From Zygnema cylindricum (taxonomy: Eukaryota; Streptophyta; Zygnematophyceae; Zygnematales; Zygnemataceae), in the NCBI GenBank assembly GCA_037447655.1, contig JBBHKE010001626.1:124001-188000 (forward strand): a DNA stretch of 64,000 nt, in the 5' to 3' direction. Of the stretch, positions 32,902 through 43,598 are shown in pieces (the stretch's first letter is position 1; the number at the start of each line of letters is the position of its first letter). A model generated the notes under the pieces. That model did not search any database and was not told the DNA's origin. It was given only the letters and a program-made list of their open reading frames with translations. The translations under genes and the position numbers were made by a program.

Positions 32902-33612
32902 TATCGATTTTGCGAAAACACTTGGAAACGCTATATGTAGATTTCCCGTATTTTACGCACTGTACTAAAACATGTAATTAGCGACAGCTTGTAGATAGCG
33001 TTTCCAATAATTTGCTCACTTTTCATCGAATGGTCAGACAGCTAACCTCACGACAGTTAAAATAGTTGCGTGGTTCACACTTGAAAAAGGGGAAAAGGTA
33101 TGATGGTATGAAAACGGTACCTTTTTTTGTCCGCCGTGAACTGGCACGTGACGCTAGCCTACGTCAACTATCGTGTCGTGATATGAGCCACTTGTCCGTA
33201 CGAAAAGTAAACACTTTGCGGACATGATATGTACGACGCCTTCCGAATCAAACTGTACTGCCACGCAAGCGTTTGCACAGACCGAAAATAACTCCGGAGG
33301 AACTTAGAACATGCCCAAAAAAAAAACCTCGGGCGCCCGAAAAAAAAAACAGCAAACGACCAAGCGGACACTCGTTTCCTTTCACTTTCAGGGTCCCAAA
33401 AATTAGTGTGCCAATTTCTTTTATTTATTTTTTCGTTTATACCCGACAGCTGCTTACAGAGGACCGTACACCTGCTGTACTTGCGGACAAACGAATCGAA
33501 GTGGCCGATGCGTACGGACAGGTCCGCATACGACAAACGGACAAGCCGCTGGAACACACTCAAATGTGAAGCCTCCACTGGCCACCGCCGCACGGGCCAC
33601 CGGGGCTCATGA

Positions 33613-33860
33613 AAAGGGGGGGGAGAGGGGGAGAGGGGGAGGGGGTTCCGAATAGAAAAAGTATGTAGAATGAGAGAGAGGAAAATGGAGTAAGTAGAAG
33701 ATTATTATCCAGGAGGGGGGGGGAGGGAGAGGAGGAGAGCAGAGATGGCAGAGAGGGGGGTGAGGAGTACGGCTGAGGAGGAGGAGCCGTATTAGAATGC
33801 ACCAACTGCGTCTGGTTGGTAGGGGGGGGTGGAGAGGGAGGGAGAGGGAGGGACCTCCTG
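33613..33860. repeat. G-rich/purine-rich tract
   Basis: Several G runs of 5-9 (for example at 33713-33724) could form G-quadruplexes. ORFs on both strands are compositional. Confidence 0.7.
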
Positions 33861-33952
33861 CGTCTGGCCTGTAAGGGGGGAACAATTTGTTTTCATTTTC
33901 TTTTCTTTCTGTTTTTTTTTTTCGATTTTTTTTTTCTGGGTTTTCCTGTTTT

Positions 33953-33956
<4 letters not shown>

Positions 33957-33990
<34 letters not shown>
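33957..33990. repeat. (TA)n microsatellite
   Basis: About 14 TA units inside a T-rich region. Confidence 0.9.
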
Positions 33991-33994
<4 letters not shown>

Positions 33995-34099
33995 CTAAAT
34001 AATTTTGTCAATTTGTTTTTTATCTTTTTTTTAGGGGTTTTGTGTTGGTTTTTGTTGTTTTTATTATTTTTAATATTAGTATTATTATTATTATCAATA

Positions 34100-36700
34100 T
34101 TCATTTAATTTTAACTTTTATTGTTGCTTAAAATTAATACTATTTTTTTAATTTCGCTTTTTTTGTTTAGGGTTTTTAGGGTTTTTTAATCTCCTACAGA
34201 ATCGCCTGCCTGGTGAATCGAAATCGAATCGAGTCCTGAAGGGGCTCTCCGCCAAGCGAACCTGCTCTCTGGAGGACGATGAAAGGTGCCATCGGGGGAG
34301 TTTTTCCTCCGTACAGTTGTACGGCATATTGTATAACTGTACGGTTGCGAGTGTCGGATGACGTAGTTTTGTCACGGTGACGGTTCCATGCCTCCAGGCT
34401 GCCGGGTGTACGGACTACGATGGTCATACTCCATGAAAGGTTCATATATCGTGACACTCAGTCACGTGTACTTTCACCACTCTAGTTAACGGTTCGAATC
34501 AGAATGGAAATTCGAAGTACGGAAGCCGAAACGTTTTCATCGAATACTTCGATGTAGTTCATCACGGCCTGACTTTGACAGTGAATGACAATGCACACTA
34601 TTCCAATTTTTGAAAGGAAGCAACTCTTTCTCTTTTTAGACTTTTTCTATTCTTCAGCTTTACTTTTCTTCTGCGTTGCGTTTCTCCCAGTTTAGCAGTA
34701 AACTCGTAGCCCGTAATAACATCAGCCATGTAACCTCAAATTTTCAGTTTGTCCGTTAAATTTTAGATCATGTTTTCTGCAAAGTATTCAAGACACGCAA
34801 AACAAACACTATTTTACTCCATTATCATTTCTGCGTAGTCATCAAAATTACATCCTTACGAAAATTAGAAAAGGTTGAACCGAAAAGATAGAATTCTGTA
34901 GAATAATTGAACTAATTTGAAATAGGAGATTCCAAAACCAATATAGGAAATTCTAAAACTGTTTTGGCAGCAAAGATGCAATAACTGGAATGTAAATGAG
35001 TTTTTTTTTTTTTTTTTTTTGCTTTTTCCGATTGGATCACATTCTCTCGTTTTTTCAGAGGCGCGCAAATTCCTCTGCATAAGTAGTTTAACAGCTTAGC
35101 ATTTTTCAGAAAATCAAATATTATTTTTGATTAAAATAGATAAATGGTGGTAAAATTGGAGCGACCATTCTTACGACGTACCAAACCCGACCATCGTCCA
35201 CCCTATAATTGACATTCTCCCGACAAGTTATCCAATTCCCAACTTCAAAGCCAAAAGTGGGAGAAATTTGGTTTTTTCCCGCTGTGGTTACCCATTCCTG
35301 CTGTTGGTATTTTCTCTTTTAAAATCGAACTTTTAGTCCAAACAGACAAATATGCACTGATAAGTCTGGATGATCATCGCGATGCAAACCACTTTTTAGT
35401 GACAGAAAATGGCCACTTTGGAGGTCGAAACTTTGGCTTTTTTCGATTGTCGTTTTAAAACTTGACTGAAATCTTCAACTTCAGTCCAAGCAGGCCCAAG
35501 GCAGCAACCTCAAGAGGGATTGTAAAAGAAAAGGACAATCCGCATCACATTTTAGTTCATTTCAAAAAACATACTATCATTTTGAGAGAGATTTTTTTTC
35601 CATAAAAGCTCAGCAATTTCTTTTCCCAAGAGATACTTTTTTTTTGTGTTTCCCTTTGTTGATATTTCTGGTTTATTTACATCTGGAAAATGTCGCATTC
35701 GGAAATGCACATCGTTTTTGTATAATAAACATAAATTTTGAGGAGATTTTGATTATAATGTAGGAAATTTGACACGGAAATATAAATATTTGATCTTCAA
35801 TGCTCGATGTTTAAAATTCGATCTTTGATGTTGGATGTTGGATGTCGATTGCCCCAAGTTCATTATGTTTAATGTGGATTGACGTCAAAATGGCGTCTAA
35901 CAGTCTCCGGAGTTGCACAAATGTTGTACTTATTTGTACATGTACATGTTGTATTTATGTTGTACTTATTTGTACCCGGTGACACAACTGCTCGCCCACA
36001 GCCAAAAATGTACATGCTAAAATCTTTGTAATAATACTCTAATTTCAATAATATCCAACAAAAATAAAAGATAAAATAAATCTCTAATATCAAACTCTGT
36101 ACAAAAGCAGGAAGTCAAATTATCAATCTCTGTACAAAAGAAGACAGCCTTCATTGTAGCCTTTCAATGCAGCTTCCATTCCAAGTCATATAAAATACCA
36201 AAAGTAGTGTTCACAGAATGACATAAAGTGGAAATTGTGACATTTCCGGTTGTTAACAAAACTTACCAGCCAAGTCACCTGAAATGCAAGCCCAGATTTT
36301 TGTGAACACCTTTGCACACAATCACCTTGGTTGAAACAAAAAAAACAAAAAAAAAACTAATCTTTCCCAACATTGCTTCTCAGATAATTTTCAAGAACAT
36401 GTAATTGAAGTCGTGAGATAACCTCGGGTGCAAAAAAAAAAAAGATAGAGAGAGGGAGTAAGACAGAGAGGGCCAGAGTGAGTGAAGGAGGAGAGAGAGA
36501 TATAAGATTTGCAAACATCATTTTGAACACCAAAAAGTAAAGATTTTATAAAACTGCTTTCCTCGGCACTATAAACGGAAATCCAATAAATAAAAAAAAC
36601 AGTTCAACAATTCCAACTCAAAGAAAGCAAAAGACAAAAAGGAATTTGGTTTACAGATGGCAAAAAAGAGAAGAAAATGATTGTGAAGTACATTAGAAGT
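34100..36700. other. No recognised gene
   Basis: AT-rich DNA with a 22-bp T run near 35001, a repeated GTACTTATTTGTAC word (35935-35980) and scattered CGTACAG words. No coding homology was seen. Confidence 0.5.
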
Positions 36701-36717
36701 AATATGGGGCCAAAACA

Positions 36718-36743
36718 ACAACGGGAGAGTGAAAGAGAGAGGA

Positions 36744-36823
<80 letters not shown>
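36718..36823. repeat. (GA)n microsatellite
   Basis: More than 40 GA units with few interruptions, followed by an ATAC/TATA-rich stretch to about 36950. Confidence 0.95.
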
Positions 36824-36826
<3 letters not shown>

Positions 36827-37196
36827 GTACATACATATGTATGTATATACACATATTTATAAAAATATATATAAATTTATACATATATATGTATATATAA
36901 ATATATATACGTATATGTAATGTATATATGGATATATACATTGCCATGTCATTAAATGGTAAAATCAATATATGACCAATATTTAGAGGTGCCTCCAAAT
37001 ATTAAACCGAAACAATAAAAGTGAAAAAAAATCGTACAAAAAACAAAATGAAAAAAAAAAAATACAGAAAAAGGAAAGAGAAAAAGTTTTGATATGCAAC
37101 ATTGGAAAACAGTGAGCAAATTTTGGATTCTGTATCCAATAATTAACATTTTTCCTTGAGATACGAACGTTATAACTTTTCCGAGCAGAGATTTAA

Positions 37197-37221
37197 AAAT
37201 ATATATATATATATATATATT
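37197..37221. repeat. (TA)n microsatellite
   Basis: Twelve TA units. Confidence 0.9.
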
Positions 37222-37429
37222 TAGGTACAATTTCTTATATTTATTTCCTTTCGTGTTTTAATTTTATTCGCCTGGACTTTAATTCATATATCTTTTTCTA
37301 TTTTTAAGTAATTTCCATGCTAAATTATTTATAATATTTTTCTCTATTGGGTATCTCACAAACCTTCTAGATATAAGTTCAGACTACTTCCTTTGTATTG
37401 CTTTTAAGGGTGGCAGGAAATAAAATAAT

Positions 37430-37720
37430 GGGAGAGAGAGGTAGAGAGAAGGAGAGAGGGGAATAGAGAGGGTGCCAGTGGTAGAGAGGGGAGAGAAAGT
37501 GGGAGCGCGAGGAAGAGGAGAAGGGAGTGCAAAAAATAATGAGTGAGAAAGAGAGGGAAAATTGTAGTCAGTGGACTATATCTGAGAGGGACAGGAGAGG
37601 GAGAGGGAGAGGGAAAGGGAAAGGGAGAGAGGGGAGAGGGATAAGGAGAGAGGGACAGAGGGAGAGAGGGAGAGAGAGCTGCCGAGTGAGGGAGGGAAGG
37701 GGAGAGAGAGGCAGAGAGCG
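37430..37720. repeat. GGGAGA/GAGAGG low-complexity tract
   Basis: A purine tract on the plus strand. ORFs here are Glu/Arg/Gly or Ser/Leu/Pro shadows. Confidence 0.85.
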
Positions 37721-37799
37721 ACCCGAAAACGTTCCACTCGTATCAACCGATTTGCTTTGCACTAAAAAAAGAGAGTACCAGCAAGGAGTGGGAATAAAG

Positions 37800-39204
37800 T
37801 AACCCTTGTTTTTATTTTTTCCATCGGTGTTTTTTTTTTTTTTGACATTACATGTTCTCTTTTCTGATTGGTCCTCTAGTTTGCTCACAAATTTTCGAGG
37901 GAATGAATTCTTGTACGGTTCACGTCCGTGCGCTTCGTTTTCGAAATTCTTCAAAAACGAAAAAGTGCATTCCGAACATGATGTCCGATGGCGGACGGCA
38001 GTTGCAGTCTGGTTTTCGCAACTGTCGAGTTTTTACGCATATAACTGCATCTTTTGTCCGCCGCTACGCTCCAAAACGGTCGAAACCGACCGTCCCAACC
38101 GTCACCGCCGCGATTTTTGTCATTTTATGAAATCTGGCGTACGGATCCCAAAATTTATGACATCGTTTTCCCATTTTTCCAAGTGTGAACCACGCAAGTA
38201 TAATGGACGATAGAAATAACCGCCCAGAAGCCTTGGAAGAGACGCCAAATTATGGTTCGAATAACGTTAAGGATCTTTGCAGCCGTAAAATCTGCATGCG
38301 GTAGTACGACTGAGGCAGAAAATAAAATAATATTTCGAATTTTCAACCACCTTAGATTTTACGTTACAAAACACCAAAATAAATGACGTCATATATTACG
38401 CCTAAACTGCACGAAGAACCTTCATTTTGCAAGCTGCATTCATCAGAAGCGGACAAAATCTTGTGTTCAAAAAGGATAAAACACAATCCAGGAAAGACGA
38501 CAGCTGGCTGAAGCAAAAATCTCTTTCCATGAAAAGTACAGTACTGCGATTTGGCTTTTAGCAGTACGATTATTTACAGAAGGGAAATGATCGGCGCTTT
38601 CGTCATTTTGGTTTGGCCCAAGCGCTGACGTCACCCTGTACTAATAGAACAGTTTATGTACATAATAGTACAAATTTGGCACCGTTTGAGCCGTGATTTG
38701 ACGGTCAATTCGTTGAAAAGCTTTGACTAGCGAAAAATTGTAATCAACTAGAGTGGCTAAAATTTTGCTCATGTGTAAAGCACATGCATGTTTTTAACTT
38801 ACATGATACTTGTACGGATGTACGTTTTGGTTTTTATTTCGTTTCGTGCGAGTTACGTTTAGCCCAGTCTATCTTTTAGAGTTTGTGTATAGTGTTCATT
38901 CTTTAGTGTTATTGTAGTTTAGTTTTGGTATTTGTTTTAGTTTTTATTGCTTTTAGTGGCTTTGTTTTTAATGTTGTTTAGCTACTGGAGTTTCTGTTTT
39001 TCTTTAGTTTTCTAAGTGTAACCTTTAATGGTAGTTAACATTTTTACATATCCAATCACGTTTTATGCTTCGATGGTTTAACCATCGCTATTTCCAAAAT
39101 AAAGTCTTCTTTCCTGTTATGTTTCAATTCACTAGAAGCTCAATGTGAATGCTTCGCTAATTACAATAGTTTTCAATTTAGAGTGGAAGTAAAAGGCAAC
39201 ATGA
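37800..39204. other. Unassigned DNA with one arm of an inverted repeat
   Basis: 38535-38735 is related in inverted orientation to 41703-41888 (shared words TGACGGTCAAT, GGAAATGAT, TACAGTACTG). Otherwise AT-rich with no recognised gene. Confidence 0.5.
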
Positions 39205-39355
39205 GCTAACACTACAGCAATGTTGGGTATCGGGTAAGATCATATCGTGATAATTTCAGTATTCGCGATATTGAATATCGATCGGTCAACGGCCTCGATA
39301 TGGTAGGGAAAATTGTACGGAAAATCTTACGAAAAATGTACAAACAACGTAAGTC

Positions 39356-39392
39356 GCCCCCACCCCCCCCCCCCCCCACTGAAGGCGCGCCA

Positions 39393-39421
<29 letters not shown>
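39356..39421. repeat. Poly-C then poly-G foldback in MITE-C
   Basis: A C-rich run, the spacer ACTGAAGGCGCGCCA, then more than 30 G. AAGTC at the left and GACTT at the right extend the inverted symmetry. Run lengths may be unreliable. Confidence 0.85.
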
Positions 39422-39424
<3 letters not shown>

Positions 39425-39584
39425 TCTTAATATCGCGATAGAAAACATATCGAGTTTTCGGCCAAAATATCGCATAATATCGCGACATTCACCTCCTTGT
39501 TATATCTAGGCGATATATCGATTATCAGGTACCTAAAACTCGGTACATATCAAATATTGGCATGGGGCCCTCGATACCCAACAA

Positions 39585-39805
39585 TACACCTTGAATCGTT
39601 ATTAGGATTAATAATTATTTCCCCACTCAAAACATTTTTTTTGCGTACACACTTGTCCAATTTTCAATTTGTGACCGCCAATCGGAAGCTACGAATCTTA
39701 CCTTTCAATCGCAACCGTCAGATATACAATCAGACAGGTGTGTATGGCGAAAAGATGTTTTAAGAGACGAAAAAAACATGAACACTAATAGCGATTCACT
39801 GTGTA
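39585..39805. mobile_element. MITE-A copy (short 220-bp type)
   Basis: TACACCTTGAATCGTTATTAG to CTAATAGCGATTCACTGTGTA. The body (CACACTTGTCCAATTTTCAA, CCAATCGGAAGCT, ACCGTCAGAT) matches 52995-53188, 53446-53665 and 53839-54057. Confidence 0.88.
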
Positions 39806-40030
39806 ACTAACACATGTGTCAACACGTGTGAACATAGATTCTTTCTACGAATCTGGTGAGAAAGTGAGTTGGCGCGCAACATTTTTATTCCCATGTGGTC
39901 GTCGCAGTTTTGTTATCGTAAAAGGTGGCATGTCGTGTGGATGCTTTTGACGGAGGTAGGCATTCGCACGCGCGGGAAAATGTTCACGAAAAAAAAAAAA
40001 TCCAAAAACGCGATGGTAATACCATTAAAG

Positions 40031-40233
40031 TACACCTTGAATCGTTATTAGCGTATATAAATTGTTAGTGTAAAGAAAAGATTAGCGTCAGTCAATCTAA
40101 TTTAGTGACAGGAGACGTGGCAGATTACGGTCCACGTCCTTAAATAGTGTAATTTATTATGTTTAAGGTATCAATGTCAAAATTTTGGGGTGTCGATATA
40201 GAGTACATAAGGCTAATAACGATTCACGATGTA
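40031..40233. mobile_element. MITE-A copy (203-bp type)
   Basis: TACACCTTGAATCGTTATTAG to CTAATAACGATTCACGATGTA. The body matches the reverse complement of 48213-48413. Only CAG separates it from the next MITE-A. Confidence 0.87.
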
Positions 40234-40236
40234 CAG

Positions 40237-40721
40237 TACACCGCGAATTGTAACTAGTGTAAATAACGCTAATTCGGTTGCCCTGAATTTCGAATCTATC
40301 ACGCTAAAAAGAGTAAATGATTCTAAATTTTTCATTATTCTATTTAAGGTAAGGTTGAATTAGCGTTTATTAGTCTAATATAGGTTTGTTTTTAATAATG
40401 TGGAGTACGAACAACGTCCGACCGTGCAAAATTATACTTTTATAAGTAAAAAGATATGCAGTTATCATGTAACTGCGTTTTAACAAACCGCGTAGTACAA
40501 ACGTCATAGTGACGATAAAATGTACGCTTTGTCAGATTCTGTACGAATACCTTATTTACAGTAGAGAAATTAGCGTGCCAAATTAGAGTACTTAAATAAA
40601 TTAGAGTTAAATTCCTCTTTGAAAAAGTTATATCACACGAATAAGAGTTCATAACTTCAATAATTTTTTTCTCTTTTTTTACTCTAATTTTTTCTTTACT
40701 CTAATAACGATTCGCGGTATA
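40237..40721. mobile_element. MITE-A copy (500-bp type)
   Basis: TACACCGCGAATTGTAACTAG to CTAATAACGATTCGCGGTATA, one base off at the right end. Closely similar to 31501-32006. Confidence 0.87.
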
Positions 40722-40785
40722 TTGTACAAGTCAAAAATGACATGATTGTCACTAAAAAGAATTGACGACCAGCAAAGGTAAAGAG

Positions 40786-41234
40786 CATAGTTATAAAGTA
40801 GGTGAAAGTAGGCCCATACAATATGCCTATTGTACGCAAAATATACAATATGACCTTAAGACCCATATTGTATTGGTCGCAAAATGAAAAAAAATAGTAA
40901 CAGGGTTGAGTTGCACATCGATCGATAGAGAATAAAGTATAAATTTTGAAAACATTCGGACAAAAAATTAATTTTCCGTGAGTTTTGAGGTATTTTTTGT
41001 TTAAACCGTCAGATTTGAACGATCGGACGGTCGCCGATCAAAGTAGCGATCTAAGAAGATCACATGAAAAGCCCATAACACAACTTACGATAGGACTATC
41101 GTCAGATTCGGAAGATCGGACGGTCGTTGATCAAAGTAGCGATCTAAGAAGATCACATGGAAAGCCCGTAACACAACTTACGCTAAAGGCGGCCTACAAA
41201 AGGCCTACAAAAAAACGCCTACTTTTGAACTATG
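40786..41234. mobile_element. MITE-B copy, target duplication GTAAAGAG/GTAAAAAG
   Basis: 449 bp. 8-bp flanks at 40778-40785 and 41235-41242 match at 7 of 8 positions. An internal segment (GATCGGACGGTCG..AGATCACATG) is present twice. The right flank is also the left flank of the next element. Confidence 0.88.
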
Positions 41235-41242
41235 GTAAAAAG

Positions 41243-41429
41243 TAGTGTTGGGTATCGGGTAGTTTCATATCGCGATAATTTCGATATTCGATATATCGAA
41301 TATCGATCGAGGAAAGTCCTCGATATATCGTACCGCGACCAACATAAAATATCGCGATATATATCGCAAAAAATGGATGTCCGTACATATGCCGTACATT
41401 TACCGTACAGGGATGGTACGGTAAACCGT

Positions 41430-41462
<33 letters not shown>

Positions 41463-41648
41463 CCGGGGGGGGGGGGGGGGGGGGCTTTTGAAAAAAAAAT
41501 TCCGGAAAAAAAAAAAAAAAACCGGAAAAAAACAAAAAATATCTGGATATTTAGATTCTCCGTACATGGTCTCGATATATCGATTATCGGGTAGCTAAAA
41601 TTCGATAATATCGAATATCGGCAATAGGTCCTCGATACCCAACACTAG
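41243..41648. mobile_element. MITE-C copy, target duplication GTAAAAAG
   Basis: TAGTGTTGGGTATCGGGTA at the left, CGATACCCAACACTA at the right, with GTAAAAAG on both sides (41235-41242 and 41649-41656). The body is full of CGATAT palindromes. hAT-like by 8-bp duplication and the TAGTG start. Confidence 0.87.
41430..41484. repeat. Poly-C then poly-G foldback in MITE-C
   Basis: About 31 C, GCC, then about 22 G: a near-perfect homopolymer hairpin at the element's centre, as in 39356-39421. Confidence 0.88.
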
Positions 41649-41656
41649 TAAAAAGA

Positions 41657-43178
41657 CCAAAATGGCAAAATCCTAAATGTTAACCGGCTCATTACCGTTG
41701 TAGCAAGTCAAAGCTCGTCAATAGATTGACCGTCAAATCCCGACTCAACCGTACCTAATTTGTTGTACAGTAATGTGTACGTAAACTATACTATTTTCGA
41801 CAAGCTGACGTAGGCGTTTGCGCCCCAACCAAAATAGGCAAATAGGCGCTTATCATTTCCTTTTCCAGAATAGTACAGTACTGCATGTTACTGTAGCATA
41901 GAACGCCCTCAACTGGGACGGTTTGTTTTCTAGTGATAGGCGAACGGGAAAGGAGAAAGAACGGGACGTGTATTGTACGGATAAACCTTAAGTACTGTAC
42001 CTGCAACGATCGCAATCTATCGAATCACAAGGGTGTCAAGCTGTTAATTAAACTTTACAATTTTGCCTGGTTCCTCGCATATGTACGGATATCATCGTAC
42101 GGATTTCACTGTACGAATAGTCGTTCATTCTGCTCCACAGAGATGTACCTTTTTGGCTTTTGATTTTCTTTGCCCCCTTTCCTGTTGCTTAGAAACTGGA
42201 GGACATTCATACCGTACAGTACGATATTTTACTGCTCCTGTATTCTTTGTCTTTTCCAAAAGATTCCATTCCAGTCTGTCACTGCCAGCTCATCCTGTCT
42301 TCCAATTTTGTCACCGTACGATTGCCGTCAATTCCTCATTTCGTAACAGTTCAAATATACCCCATTTAAATGATTGGAGCTCCTTCGGTTTTCCCATCTT
42401 TTTCGGCTGAAAGGAGAAAATCCCGAAAACGACAAACTGGCTAAAAAGTTTAAAACGAGATTCTCATTTTTGTTATCGATTTTTCGTTTTCATTTTTTTT
42501 TGTCGCTATCTCCAACCTCCAGAGCCACTACGGACAAAATATGGGGTAACCTCTTCTCGTCATTTCCGCCGGTCCTCGCGCCGGTTTTCCCGCCTTCGTT
42601 TTAAATATTTTGTCGTTTTTTGGTCGTCTACTGTACTCTTCATGTCAACGAAACCGCCCGGAGACATTTCTGTTCAGGTAGCTTCTAGGAATCTTCCTAT
42701 GTCCTGTCACTGTACGGAAGACAACAACCAGCCGCAGAAGCCGACATTTCATTCACTCGCAAAACGACAAAATACCCGCCCTAACGTCCACCTCATCCGA
42801 ATCTTCTCCATGACCTGTGTCCTCCTGTGGGCTGGCTAAACGACATAATTAATTTGTCTTTTTTCCTAATCTGAATTTCCAGCCGATAACATACACGTGT
42901 TCAGAAATCTACACAACGCGACAAAAAAAGTCTAATGCTACGCGTGTCAGCATGATTCTAATTCTGAAATCGAGCCGTCCACTATCTCCGTACCGCACCA
43001 ATCTCAAATTGGAGTAATCCGTACACTTCTGTCCATGCCATTGTGCACCGACCACCCCATTTCACAAAGGTACGGACAGGCGGACTGCCATCAGGGCGGT
43101 CTCTTTCCGTACAGGTAACGTCAAGCTGTACGTTCTTGCGACACCTTTTTGTCGTTTCTGCATCTCACTTCGCCTCAA

Positions 43179-43180
<2 letters not shown>
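41657..43180. other. Upstream region of the kinase gene; no other gene
   Basis: Contains the second arm of the inverted repeat (41703-41888) and many GTACGG/CCGTAC words (for example near 42085-42120, 42210, 42310, 43070-43130). ORFs here show no domain. Confidence 0.5.
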
Positions 43181-43217
<37 letters not shown>

Positions 43218-43590
43218 AAGGGAGAAAAAGACTTGAGAGCCCCTATAAAGTGAGAAAAATAGAAAATAGGAAAAATAGGAAAAGCTCCGAAAAAAAATAG
43301 AGTCTATACCAAACAAAAAACAAAAGCAAAACTAAATAAAAAAAAGCAAACTAAAAAAAAAGCAAAATAAAAAAAAAGCAAGATAAAAAAAAAGTTTGAA
43401 AAAAACTAAGGAATAAAGAAGGGGAAGAAAGACTTGGGGGAACAAAAATTTGTCGTACTTGCTGGTTGTGTGACAGAGAAAGAGAAGAGAGAGAGGGGGA
43501 GAGAGAGAGAGGAAGAGAGAGAGGGAGAGAGAGGGCGAGAAAGAGAGAGAGAGGGAGAGAAGGAGAGCGATAGAGAGAGAGGTTGATTTC
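43181..43590. repeat. GA- and A-rich 5' leader tract of the kinase gene
   Basis: (GA)n at 43181-43215, an A-rich stretch to about 43400, then GAGAGA/GGGAGA to 43585, ending about 15 bp before the kinase ATG. Part is probably transcribed as 5' UTR if the TATA-like box is used. Confidence 0.75.
43244..43249 (+). promoter_or_regulatory. TATA-like box of the kinase gene
   Basis: CCCTATAAAG is the only good TATA match in the 400 bp before the ATG, 350 bp upstream. Placement predicts a leader of about 320 nt made mostly of A and GA tracts. Confidence 0.4.
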
Positions 43591-43598
43591 CCGCGGCC

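Larger units (their letters stand above)
39213..39805. mobile_element. MITE-C copy interrupted at its terminal TA by MITE-A
   Basis: The left end TACAGCAATGTTGGGTATCG is diverged; the right end CGATACCCAACAATA is split by a MITE-A (39585-39805). With that removed, flanks GCTAACAC (39205-39212) and ACTAACAC (39806-39813) match at 7 of 8 positions. The body holds a poly-C/poly-G inverted pair. Confidence 0.65.

Noticed and set aside
33607-34108. ORFs rich in Lys/Asn, Pro/Leu or Phe
   Set aside because: Low-complexity G-rich, TA and poly-T sequence explains them.
36569-36998. Ser/Leu-rich and Glu/Arg-rich ORFs
   Set aside because: Translations of the GA microsatellite.
39212-39509. Poly-Pro/poly-Gly ORFs (also 41230-41594)
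   Set aside because: They come from the poly-C/poly-G core of MITE-C.
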